Assembly: GCF_008831285.2 (NCBI RefSeq) | Contig: NC_045141.1 | Location: 26,649,315-26,713,314, forward strand | DNA length: 64,000 bases | Source of the DNA: Nymphaea colorata | Lineage: Eukaryota > Streptophyta > Magnoliopsida > Nymphaeales > Nymphaeaceae | Direction of reading: 5' to 3' | Part shown: in pieces, positions 48,361 through 60,240 of the stretch | How the letters are laid out: each line of letters starts with the position of its first letter | How positions within the stretch are numbered: position 1 is the first letter of the stretch | Position numbers and translations under genes: made by a program | Notes under the pieces: generated by a model | What the model saw: the letters and a program-made list of their open reading frames with translations, nothing else | Told to the model about the DNA's origin: nothing | The model's database searches: none

Positions 48361-51300
48361 TTAGAAGAACTCGAAGTCCAAATATTTCCCAGCAGGCTTC
48401 ACATCTGCTCCCACTGTCTTCTTGCTGCTGCTACCAACCCCCACTGTAGCAGCTGTGGCAGCAGGGCCAGCAGCACCAAATTTCCCTGGCAAGTCTGTGT
48501 CGAATGACCTTGGAACCTCTGGTGGCGTGCTGCACCGTATCAATGCCCAGTTTACACCTTCGAAAAATGGATGCTGCTTGATTTCTGTTGCTCCCCTCTT
48601 CACTCCTAGCCGATGCTGTGGCTCCTTCACAAGGAGTCCTCGGATCAGGTCCCTGCTTGCGTAACTCGTGACTGGTGCGTCTGGAAACCGCAGTTGTTGC
48701 CCAACTACATTGAAAAGCGTAGCGCGGTTGCCTGCTCCTTTGAAAGGAGTCTTTCCGTAAAGAAGTTCATGAAGGAAGATACCAAACGTCCACCAATCAA
48801 CTGCACTTCCATGGCCTTCACCCTTGATAATTTCAGGGGCCAAGTACTCGTGAGTTCCCACGAAGGACATAGATCTGGCAGCGGTGGGCTCTGCAACAAG
48901 TTCAGGAAGTTTGGTGACAGGCTGCCCTACTTCCATTCTGGGCTTCCTCTTGTTTTTCTTGTTTTTCTGAGGGAATATGCGAGGAAGCAAGCAAGCTGGC
49001 TGGATGCAAGCGGATGTTGGTTCTATGCAGGCAGGTTGGACACAGAATGCATTTCCCCGCTTGGATGGGTCAAAATCAGACATAGAGGATTTAATTAAGG
49101 TAGGTTTAACTGCGCAGCGCAAAGAGAGATCAAAATCTGACAGCATGATGTGACCATCTTCCCGGACAAGGACATTCTCAGGCTTCAAGTCTCTGTAAAC
49201 TACCCCCAGCATATGGAGGTACTCAAGGGCCAGGAGAACCTCTGCTGCATAGAACCTATACGGAAAGGCAGAACACACTTATTAACATACATAACGGTAT
49301 GGAAATTGTTTGGATGCATATATTTTTTGAATAAAATGTTCTGCACACGGGTAAAGATCGCGTTGCTTCCTTCTACCTAGGAAAACTGACAAATACACTT
49401 AAAAGGGATCCATGCAGCAGAACCACTATCTTCAAATAATCCAAGTTCAGAAGCATGAAATCTTGACAGTACAGTCACTTGATTCAGATGTTCTCCATCA
49501 TGTTGAACAAAGCCTATGCCGTTGGACTAAAAAGAGGGAGAGAGAGGGCCTTGAAGGCTCGATCATGCCCAATTTGTTTCCACCAGATTGTCCATTTACA
49601 AAATTTTCAGAATAAGAACTTAGTTTCCTGAATTAATTGTACAAAATCAGTCTAGTTCAAGAAGCTTAAACAAGTTTTAAAAGCCACACCAAATTCAACC
49701 AAGTAAGAATCTAAATACAGCATGAGTTATTCACTGCCTCTCTATAAACATAACAAAAAATGCTATAATAGGAATACTCAACCAAATCTTTCCAAGATAG
49801 ACCAGCGAAAAGGAAAAACTGTAATAGCCTAATAGGTTGATTTTCTATATTTCTCGTTGACAAAAACATCTAACAAGATGGTGGCCATCACATAATATCG
49901 TTGAAAGAGCAGACTCTACCAGTTAGATATGAAGATAACAGAAAAAGTGGGAAAAGGAATACCGTGCAGCATATTCGGAGAAGTGCTTTCCTGGTTGTCT
50001 CTGCCGCAATGTGTGCAGGTCTCCTCCAGGACAGAATTCCATTACCAAGCAAGAAAATCTATCAGTCTCAAAATGTGTATATAGAGTTGGAAGGAAAGGA
50101 TGATCCAGCAGCTGGAGAATTTCCCTTTCTGTTTGTGCCCTTGTTAATTTTTTTCGTCTTGCAAGGGATTCTTTATCCATCACCTTCATTGCAAAGTAGC
50201 ATCTGGTGCTGCTCAGCTCTGACAAATAGACACTCCCTATGTCACCACAACCAAGTCTCTTGAGTAGTCGAAAGTGGCTCATCCCTAAGATGCCATCCCG
50301 AGCACGAACAGCTATAATCGCCTTCCACCTTGGATCATTGCCTTTGTGAGGTTTACTGGCGCTACCAGTAACGTTGCTCCAATTGCTGTCATCACTGAGA
50401 CCACTACTATCACTTGCTCTGCTAATGCTGGTTTTGGCACTCCCAAGTGAATCACCCTTGGCGCTCTCACAGGTTCTCTCCATGCTCAGTGTCCCATCAC
50501 TTCTGTAAGCGCTGGTCGAACTGTTGACGATGCTCATGGCAGTGACAACTCCAGTACTATCTATGCTACTGTGAGGGCTAACATTACCACTTGGCGGCAA
50601 TGAAGCATCCCATATGCACTCCTTCTCCTCCATCTCAGCTAGGCATTCACTCATTGGAGCAGGTTTAGCCTCCAAGGAACTTGATAAAGCAGGCCCCTGC
50701 GGATCTGCATGCTCAGAATTGGTTGACAGTGGATCCGTTGACCCTCCTAGTTCATCAGCCTCTTCAACCAGGCTTTCAGCTGGAGATGGGGAGCAAGTAT
50801 CCAGTTTTATGGCTGGAATACTTATGGAAAGATCTTCTAGTAATGGACCTTTCAAAGGAACAGCTTTAAAGCACCTTTCATTTGTGGAATTATTCTGATC
50901 AATGGTTACATAAACTGCCTGCATTAGGTCACTATCCACAGGCTCTGGTGGATGGCTTACTCCAGAAAAGGAGCTCTGTGTACATTCCTCACACAAGTTC
51001 GATGTGTTTGAGGTCTTACATGCTTTAATTGAAGGGGCCCTATTCATTGCAGAAGGTGCAGCCATAGTATTATTCTTGACGGGATGTACTGCTATGACTG
51101 GTTCCACCACGGCAGACGTTGGTTGGCAGTTAACCTTCTCTACTGTTTGGGCTGATTTCACGACCCTAGGTACAGATCCTTCGTGACTTGATACAAAACC
51201 TTTACCCTTCCATGTTTTCCCGTGAAGATGAGCGTCTGGGTGCTGTGATTTCCACAAGTTCGAAGAATATGCAGGCAGTTTTGGTACCTGGTCAACTGAA

Positions 51301-51365
51301 AAGCCTTTTCCCTCCGACATTAGTGTTTTTGAACAAGGAACACTCTCCATAGTGGCTCTATACAT
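48361..51365 (-). CDS. AGC-VIII protein kinase, D6PK-like
   Basis: Two exons, 51365-49963 and 49255-48361, join in phase (CG|G Arg) to encode 765 residues. A long Ser/Thr-rich N-terminal half precedes the kinase domain, which starts near residue 364 ([18 protein letters not shown]). Visible residues: Gly loop 372-377, catalytic Lys394 (FAMKVMD), the catalytic loop YRDLKPEN (488-495) and metal-binding DFD (508-510). DFD in place of DFG is the hallmark of plant AGC-VIII kinases. A basic insert ([10 protein letters not shown]) lies between DFD and GTHEYLAPE, as is typical of the family, and may aid membrane binding. The protein ends YLDFEFF, a hydrophobic-motif tail. The closest known relatives are D6PK-type kinases, which phosphorylate PIN auxin exporters at the plasma membrane. 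Kinase-domain wording fits D6PK better than KIPK, though the long N-terminus is KIPK-like. A second ATG at residue 6 is an alternative start. The intron (707 bp) is at the conserved site before subdomain VIa. Confidence 0.93.
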
Positions 51366-52450
51366 CGAGCATCATAAATGTGACGTATGTTTGTTCCTGT
51401 CAGGAATGAGAATTCTTGGAGATTGGTTACCGCCTTTCAGTTGTCCGCATGAATGGTTGAAGTTTTTGATGTAGTGAGAAACAAATGATACCATCTACTG
51501 CTCTCCTAACCAGCATACAGTAAAACTTCAACATTTCCCGGCCAGCATATTTTTCTGAAATTGATTGAGGAAAAAGAAGAATATCAATAAAAATAAATCA
51601 TCTAAAGTCACTTCTTTGGAGCCAGTTGAGAAGGAAAGGAATTGCAGCATGCGCAAATCATTTCCCCAAGATTACCCACAACAAACACCGTTTATTTGTA
51701 GTATCCAGACCGGTGTTCGTTGTTGGTGATCAGAACTCACCATTGTACTCAAAGGGAAAAAAAAAAACGTCATCAAACCTCTAACTTGTTATTTTTGCTA
51801 AATTGTTCTAAAGTCAGGGAAAACAATCTCATTAAAATCTTATTACTAGTGCTGAGTAGTAAGAAGATAAGAACACCAGAAATAACTGCTCCAACAGTGA
51901 ACAAAATGTAAAGGCTCTTCCTAATGATAATATGTTAGGTTCATAAATTCAAAAACAGAGAGAAGGAGAAAGTGAAGAGGCCAAAATCGTGCACTTGAAC
52001 GTTGATAACGTAATTTTTCAACTAAATCCCTGGACATTTTAGTCATCTTTCTGTAACCCAAATGGAAACCCAAGACAACTTGAAAAATCGAGATCACAGA
52101 CATCATGTCATGGGGAACCACCATGATTTCAAAACCTCTCCTCAAGTGGGGCGAGAAAATCAAAAAAATAAATGAGGGCGACAAATTGCTTGGCGACACC
52201 GAGCCAACCGTGATATTGAGTCATTCCCCGGAACTTACAAACAGAAGAATAAAGCACGGCGGGTGAAGAAAACGAACAAGCTATTAAAGCACAGCCAAGA
52301 ATCGCCGAAAAATTCGTCGTCATTGGACTAAAAATATGCAAATCTCACACCAATGTTAACAAACAATCTTCTGCCTCCTTCAGGCAAGAAACCGAGAGAC
52401 AGAGAGAGCTCCAACCCCCTAAGAAATAAGAAAGAGGAAGGGAGAAAATG
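51366..52450 (-). promoter_or_regulatory. kinase 5' UTR with probable intron and uORF
   Basis: On the minus strand a CT-rich leader (about 52450-52390) is followed by a good donor TTT|GTAAGT (exon end 52239) and a good acceptor CCTGACAG (next exon at 51396), predicting an 842-bp leader intron. An ATG at 52323 opens a 28-codon uORF (MTTNFSAILGCAL...) that stays open to the donor and meets TGA when joined to the downstream leader exon. Confidence 0.45.
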
Positions 52451-54319
52451 CTACGAGAAGCAAGGACTAAAGCGTGCGAAACGCACCAAAGATCACTTCG
52501 CACGTGGGAACCTCTTCTATGCTACCCCTCCGGCTCTTCCTGCTCCTCCTCCCCTTCCTTCCATTATCGACTCTTCCGTTCGACCTTCTCCGGCTTCGCG
52601 TTTCCCACGCCTCTCTCTCTCAGACTCTCTCTGTGTTGTCGCTGTGGGAGAGCCTTGTGAGCAAGGACAGACTGCAGAGGGAGAAAGAGAAGGAGAAGAA
52701 TTGATGGGGCGGGAGAGAGTGCAGGCAAGCATAACTCAGACGGCCTGCTTCCCCCTCCTTTTACTTTTTCACTTTCTTCTTTCCCTTTTTTTTCCCCGTG
52801 CTCTATTTTTCTGCAAATATTTATGGCAAAAAAAGATTCTATTGGGCATTACGACGTTAATCCTGCTTTTCTTTAATAAAAATAAACGGAAAAAGAAAAA
52901 AGCAATTTTCATGTTTTTACATTGATGCCGATCACTAGAGAGAGAACCGTTGGCCTCCCTACGTTCTGCGTTCTCGTTTCTTAAATGACCAAAATCTCCC
53001 TGAAGCTTGCGTCCATGGCTGAGAGCATTAAATGACGGAATTGGGCATGCTTGCTTTCTTTTGTTTCGATGCAACCCTGCCGGGAAGATATCCCAGGGAT
53101 AAAAACAAAGCATGTAAAGAATATCGCTCACTCGAATGGAAATTTGTGTACAAACAAACAATTGAGGTGCATCACGAAATATTAATTGCTATGCTTTTTT
53201 CAACCTGAGATTCATTCATTTCATCTGATTGAATTTGAAAGCACCACAAGCATGTGAGCAGTACTGAGTTGGTGTGAATGCACATCGTAGCATGTTTCAA
53301 TATTCACGCGGGTCAGTACAGTTCCCAATCAATCCATCATCGCCACATAATTCTCAAATTCTGCTCCGTTTCCCCGTATTCTGATGAGTCTGGCAGTAAC
53401 TTCCAAATATCATCAGATCTGGATCCTGCGGAGTCCAGGGTCAGAAATATCAGGATTTTGTTGGAAGTACGGGATTTGTCTCAAAATTTTCAAAACTAGC
53501 ACAATGGTGAGAGAATTTTACTATAGCAAAGAAAACGTCAATTTTGAAAACCAGATGTTTAGTGTTGCATAGATGTTAGAAAAGATTATATGTTTTCATT
53601 TTGAGTTCAGACTTAGAACAAGTCCCACTGCCAAGGTTCGCAAGGACACAAGACATGAAAACATTGGTTGGCAAACTGAGCTGTATTATCATCTCTTTGG
53701 CACAACTAGTAGGGTGGGGTTCGTAGGCATTTAATAAACATTGGAGTCCATCAGAAATTCTCTCTTGGCATAAAATAGGGAGGGTCTCGTCAAACCCTAA
53801 ACGACGTGGGAGATCTCCATAAATCATTTTCAAGCACTTGGGAAAAAAATTACTATGGCGATGAAATTAGGACAAAGGAGTACCGTCAAGGTGCACAGAA
53901 GACCTCAAGACTTTTATCATCAACGAAAGCATGCGCGGGCTCCGGTAGTGTTTGTCTCCTCTGGGCCATGGTGATTAAGGAGAATTTTTTCCTTTTCCAG
54001 CCAAAAAACAAGAGTGCTCAGACTGTAAGGGACTCGTGATCCTTTTGCTTCTGGAGTGTTCATTGTTGAAGGAGGCTGCTGGAAAAGCGTTTCATAAGAA
54101 AAAAAATAAAAAACAAAGATGTCTATTTCTATGAGGATTATTTGTCTCAAGAAGAAAAGAGACTGGTTATAAAATTCTTTCAAAGAGTAGTTGATTGATC
54201 TTATGAGATCGGATGCAATCATCCGATAAAATTGGAACGATAGATACACCGGCAATCATTCGAGGACAATTACCGCCGTCAAAGTCTTGGTCAACATGGT
54301 CGTTCCTGCGGTCCAAAAC
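52451..54319. other. GC-rich leader-like block, then intergenic
   Basis: 52500-52780 is CT-rich on the plus strand and GC-richer than its surroundings, as in a divergent promoter or leader, but no coding gene follows downstream on the plus strand. The remainder is AT-rich with no supported gene. Confidence 0.4.
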
Positions 54320-54860
54320 GAGAAAGGGTAGAAGCGTCATTTGAAGAGGCGGCAGGGTCCCTATCTGCCGCCGGCCAAGAATCTAAACCGGTTTGTTGTC
54401 CACCGGTGGAAAGGGGTTAAAATTGGACCGCGCGGGAGACTACGGGGTTTCACTTTCACCAATATTAGGCGGGGATGGCCCAGGCCCGGTCCCACCTGCA
54501 CCCTCTTTCCCTGGCACTTCTTTTCGGGAGAACCCCAGTGACCTCACCACCCGAATGTAGGTATCCGTGATCGCCTTGCCGAATTGCAAAATCACCCCTC
54601 GGGTTTAATGCGCCGGCCCAGTTCCCGGCGGCCCGACCAGAAGCCCGCCGTCGTAATGTCCGCTCGATGGGGAGCGCTCGTAATTGCCGGACCGCCGGCG
54701 CTCATGTGGGTGGCGCGAGCCGGTTTTCTGCCCCGTTCGGCGGTGGACTGGCGGCGGTTCCCGCGCGGTGGACAGGCCGCGTCGTGGTTCGCATAAATGC
54801 TCGCACTTCAGGGGCATGAGCACGGTGTTTGTACAGGAAGCTCGTGCACTCATAGTGGCG
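54320..54860. other. CpG/GC-rich island without a recognised gene
   Basis: This block is rich in CGG, GCCG and CCGCG words, unlike the AT-rich DNA on both sides. Open frames of 60-83 codons exist in several frames on both strands, which is expected of GC-rich DNA, and none has a recognisable domain. A GCATAAATGC motif at 54791-54800 could be TATA-like. It could be an orphan promoter, a non-coding RNA locus or a fragment of a GC-rich gene. Confidence 0.35.
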
Positions 54861-57800
54861 CGATTAATGAGAGAAATCGCTCTCCTCCACGGCTGGAAAT
54901 CTTCGCGTTGCTTTTGTTTGTTAAACTCAAAATAAATTTCTCCGCCGATTTCGTGTCGACAGAACTCTGTTTCGCTAAAATCTCCAAGTTTTGTTTTGTT
55001 TTGTTCTTGTTCTATTCATTTGAACTTGACGTGTGTAATGTTCTACTCGTGAGTTTAGCTTGAAAAAATACATGGCTCCTCCAAGCAGTAAGGTTCCTAA
55101 TGAAAACAGGGTATACTCCTTGGGGATTTATATACTTATACGTCAGATATTGTAAGCTTCTGTATGAAAGCAAAAAACTGTTTTCATAAGCCAAATCTTT
55201 AATTTCTTCTTCGCGACGCACAGAAAATGGCAGGATGGGGAAAACTTGTTTCGTTTATGAAAGCTTGTTTTTTGTGTAATGTGAAATTGCTCTACAGTTA
55301 ATTTATTTTGGCGTCTTGAAACTGATTTCTCTCCATTGTTCTTTTTGTTGCTTCGTTATTGTATATAAGGTGTGAGCCTTGCTTGCTTCCGTTAAATCTC
55401 ACTTCGTAGTGTTGTACTAAGCCGGTCACAGCACGACACTTGTTCTGTGATCAGTGTTATTCGCTTCTCTTTTTTTGTTCAATTTTGTTTTCGAGAAGAA
55501 GAATCCTGTCTATGAGCTCCATGTCAATAAAATTTAAAAATATCCACAGTGACGAGCATTTTCATTGTCATGACTACCATTTCTATTACGAACTCAACCA
55601 TAAGCATATTATTATTATTATTACTACCAGTTCTTATTTTCACAAAATCATTTGACCTTATGCCACAAAGATGAGGGTTTCTGGCCATACGTCTACCTCA
55701 CTTAACACATATTATCAACAATATAAATTTTTGATTGTGTATATAAATTTTTGATAAATGATTCAAAGAAGTTCCGAACAATAGAACTTGAAAGAAGGAA
55801 AGTAAACTACATCACCCAACCAACTCTCTATCATGAGAACCAAACTAAACAATCTCAGCTTAACGCGTGAGTGGTTGCATTAATGGCAGCACAATAATGT
55901 GCAGTTGGTTTCATTCACTGCTTTTATAAGAAGAAAAAAAGAATTCTAAATACTTGGTTCCATTACTCGATCCTCTTTGGCTTGATCGTTGCCGCATTTA
56001 AACAAAAGGCATGTGACGCAATCAATGGCTCATTTACTTATTTTCTAAACAAAAATGAAGAAAAAGGATGAACCCATCAAAATACAAGGTGAAAAAGTAC
56101 AACTCATGTTCATTCTTGATACTATTAAAGTGGTGCATGCGGGGCCAAGGGCAACTGACATTGATGATAAGGTGGGGCTGAGTGGTGCCTAAAGAGTTCC
56201 TTTTTCCCAAATGAAGTTGATTGAGAAAAAATATTGAATCCGATAGTGGGAGGCATATTCCACCTATTTTTGATCGCCCTCCTGTGGACAATGATGTAGT
56301 GCTCAACGCCTTCCCTGTGTTCCCCCCTAAACTTTTTTTTTTTCCCTTTTATTTTATTTATTTTAATAATCTCATTTCAGCCAACTTTTCAAAAAGAAAG
56401 CCATATCGAATTGTATAATTAACAACTAGTTGCTTGATTTTAATTTAAAAGAGGCTCCCACTTTCGGCGGGTTCTTATTTGTCATCGATGGCCTTGGTAA
56501 AGGAAGAATATGGGCCTGTTTGTTCTAAGAAACTAAAAGCTTTTGACCCGAAAAGTTTCCGCTTGTTGTAATCCGCACCCTCAAGCTTACCTAGGTTTTG
56601 CAAATGGTGGCGGGCAAGATCTCTCCGTCCATTTACTTACTTTGAAGAAGCATTATGAATCACAAGTTTAAATTTAGCTGGCGTTCATTCATTCTTGCCA
56701 ACCAAAACCCTACTTTCAGGAGAGAGCGTATGCTTAAATGAGCAGGGACCCCACAATAGATCTCGATACACCCAAAATAAGGGATTCTGTTCTGAGATCC
56801 AAGTCTCGGATCCACTGTTTTGCCACGACCAATTTAACCCAATTGGATCGGATCTCTAATGCATTTTGCTGTATTGGATTCGACCCATTTGAGCTGTTTG
56901 TACCTACCCGGTCTCCCTTTTGCCGGAAATCCTTTTCATGGCTGTCAAAGTTAAAATAAAGAGGCTCACTAATGTCACTGAATAGCATGTTAGAAACTGT
57001 ATTTGTTATACAAGAGTAAGAGTTTCGGGGAACCGAACGGGTACTTACCCTTTTGTCTTCAATTCCAGGCTTGGTCCCTACTACCTCCAAATGTAATATA
57101 TATCAAATACATTTCTATGTAAAAATATGAAATATCATTAAAAAAAACATCCAATCTACTCAAAAGTAGGTAAAAATCTGAATATGTGTTGCTTTGAGAT
57201 TGTACTATTTCTTTTAACTCGCGTGATGAACACACCTCCCTAGGAGTTTTGTAGCTGAGGATTGTTGGAAGGGTTCCTTTTCCATGGACATAAGTCGAAG
57301 TTGATCATTCCTCCTGAGATCAAGATTACAGCTGCTCCCCATCTGCGTTTCAGATGAAAAAAAATTTCATGCTCAATCAACTAATAATAGTAAGGATGAC
57401 AATAACTTTTAGATTAAATATGACCCATTTGCGATTCACTATAATGGCAAACCATGTGAACGCTGGTACGTGAAGCGACGACATTGATGTTCAGCTTCAA
57501 ATCAGTTTGATCATTGAATGTCGGTCCCGTTCAACTTATGGATCCAACTTTAAAAACGAGTCAATAAAGAACTAAAGGTGGTCTTCTGCAACATCTGTTT
57601 TGGAATCCACAGATAAGGGAAGATGTGCCTGCACTTCTGATCTACTGGCAAACAATCGAAAGTTACCTTGGAAACAGAAAAAGGAAAAGCGAAAATGCCT
57701 CCTTTTTCATTATTGGGCTTCCTCTTTGCTTACTAATTTTTCCACCTGATCAGGTGTGCCCTATTATTACCATCTGTAATTTTTCTGTAACTTTCAAAGC

Positions 57801-60030
57801 ACATAATGCTAAAAATAAAACTAGCGTCCAGTTTTTTAATGTAGTTTCACTAAGTAGAAAACTCACTTTTGGCAAGGTTAAAACCAGGGGGGCGCCACAA
57901 AAAAAGGAGAAAGAGATTTACCAAGTGATGGCCGAGATGTATAGTGTTGGTGAAGGGAGTTTTCCGGTTTGACGGAAAAGAGGACGGTCCAAGTCCAACA
58001 ACATCCCCACTGATATCAGCAGGAATATTCTTGAAATAATTCTGGCAGAAAGTTTCATGACATTGGGGAACATAAAGCTCTTGGTCCTCACATAAGAAGC
58101 CTATTTTATGGGTAGGGCGGACGCTGGGCCAGAAGAATGAAGGCCCCACTTGTCACGACAATATCTAATCAAGTTGGAGCTGGGTACGCCAGCTCCTTGT
58201 CAGTTATATAGACCACCTTATTATGTGTTCATTCGGTAGGGAAGGGAAGGGCCCCAGTGAGTCCCCGTTTTCCGGATTTGGACGGACATAACTTCACTGG
58301 GGACTATGGCTGCACAAGTTTTTCATCTTATATATGTATATATATATTATTTCAGTAGTCTCACTACTACAGCAGGTACATTGTAAATGTTTGACAGATT
58401 TATGGAACATTGTAACTTGAATTGCTTTGGAAATTTGTCTCATTTTGTTTGGTAGATTTATGTGTTACTCTTGCCAAACAACCCCAAAATGTCTCAACTG
58501 TACTAAGTGAAAACAAATACATGACTGAATATTCACTATGCAGTCATGTTTTAAATGAGGGGCCTATGAATTTTGAGTTAAAGTGACACTCCATACTCCA
58601 TCCTTACCGTATAGACTGCTCCTGTTAAAATTTAGAAACTTTAATTTGATCCCCTCATAAAAAAATTTTAGCTGCCCTTACTAGACCTTAGTTGGTGTAA
58701 ATATGAGTATCAAACCCAGCCCCTTCACTCCATTATATGAAAATGAAAATGAAGGTTGTAGCCTTGAATTTTCAGCCTACATTACCGCTGCTAGAAACTC
58801 TACTAACTTATAAGGTTGCTGTAGCAGGGCCAGGTATGAGTTGGTTTAGGCTTTTTTGTCCATGCCAGCCCAAAATTTGCTTTATATATATACTGGTATC
58901 TTACTAATTTTTTTTGTTTAATTATATATAAGTACGTTTTAAGGATTAAACTATTAGTGTCCCTTAACCGGAAATTTTTGGGGCTCTGCCATCGGAAGGC
59001 TTACATTTCATTATTGGGACGTTCTTTACATCGGGTAAAAGATATTTATGATATGCATCTGCACTTCAAATGCAGGTAACTTCTCTGTTACAGAGCTTTT
59101 CGATTAGAAAAAGAGAAGGAAAAAGCTCATAGAATCCTCCAATACGCAATGAATGCTTTCCCCAGGCCATCAAACGCGCGTTGATGAACAGGAAAATTCT
59201 CATTTATCATTGCAAATGCAAGTGTACTATGGATATGCTGATGATCATCAAATCTTTGCCCGTTGAGGGGACAAAAAGAGGACCATCAGTTCATTCTACT
59301 AGTGAATTATTCCAAACACAAAACAAAATTCAAGTAAAAAAAAAAACCGTTAATCCTGGATCGAAACTTAAATATTGCATTGAAAACAACCCTCGAATCA
59401 AACAACCCGCTGGCGTACGAGCTATGTCGCAGCCATGCATGAGCTAATGTGAGACAGGTGCAGTCGCATAGAGACTTTATTATCTTAGCCAATAATTAAA
59501 AAAAAAAAAACTATTTATATTAATATTTTTTGTTTTTTGTTATTTAAAAATCTTTAATTTTTCAAGTCAAGCGTGAGTTCCTTGGTTATCATCCTCGTGA
59601 GCCGGCTCAAAAGGACGTGTGTGATTGATTGTTTGGGAGTGACATTAGCAAAGTTCACAAGTATCTCATGAATACTTTCGGTATGGTTCACAGGGCCGTT
59701 TGGATTCGAATCATGAGTAGATTGAAAGGTACCAGTTTCTATACGAGGAAAAAGTATTATCTGGGGACTGCTGAATTTGACATTCATAATATAATTGGAC
59801 CTTAAGATGCATTACAAATATAAGTGCGCAAAAGGTACACAAGTTGAGAGCTAATTTTTCAGTATAGATGGGGTTTGGCATAGGGAGATGGTTTACAATG
59901 TAAATGGACTTTGTTCCTTGGAAATTCCTACCACAAACAGCAAACCCGTTTAAGAGTAGATGTGTAGGTTTTGAGCAATAAGGTCATGTCTATACAGTTA
60001 AAAATTCAGGAAAAAATAACTTGAGATTTT
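54861..60030. other. intergenic, no gene seen
   Basis: Low-complexity AT-rich DNA with TA tracts near 58330-58348 and T-runs near 56332. Open frames of 60-118 codons occur (for example 56734-57090 minus and 57625-57972 plus) without recognisable motifs or credible splice partners. Confidence 0.45.
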
Positions 60031-60240
60031 GCTTGCTTGGATGACATTGGCATTTGACCCAGTTTCATGAAAACCAAGTTTTTTAGTGAATTTTAAAAAC
60101 TTAATTAGTCTATTTGGGTGACACATCTAAAACCTGGTTTTTGATAAATAAGTTGAGGGAGTTTCATTCCGTTTTGCACAACCACCTTTTGTCAAAACAG
60201 AGTTTTGCTCATACCCAGTTTTGATGGCACCCAAGCACTT
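60030..60240. mobile_element. MITE-like element
   Basis: The left end TGCTTGGATGACA and the right end TGGCACCCAAGCA form an imperfect 13-bp inverted repeat (11 of 13) about 200 bp apart. The interior is AT-rich with further inverted words (AAACCAAG, CTATTTGGGTGACA) and has no coding potential. No clear target-site duplication was found, so the limits are approximate. Confidence 0.45.

Noticed and set aside
54684-54935. 83-codon frame in the CpG-rich island
   Set aside because: All frames stay open in such GC-rich DNA, and its residues resemble no known protein.
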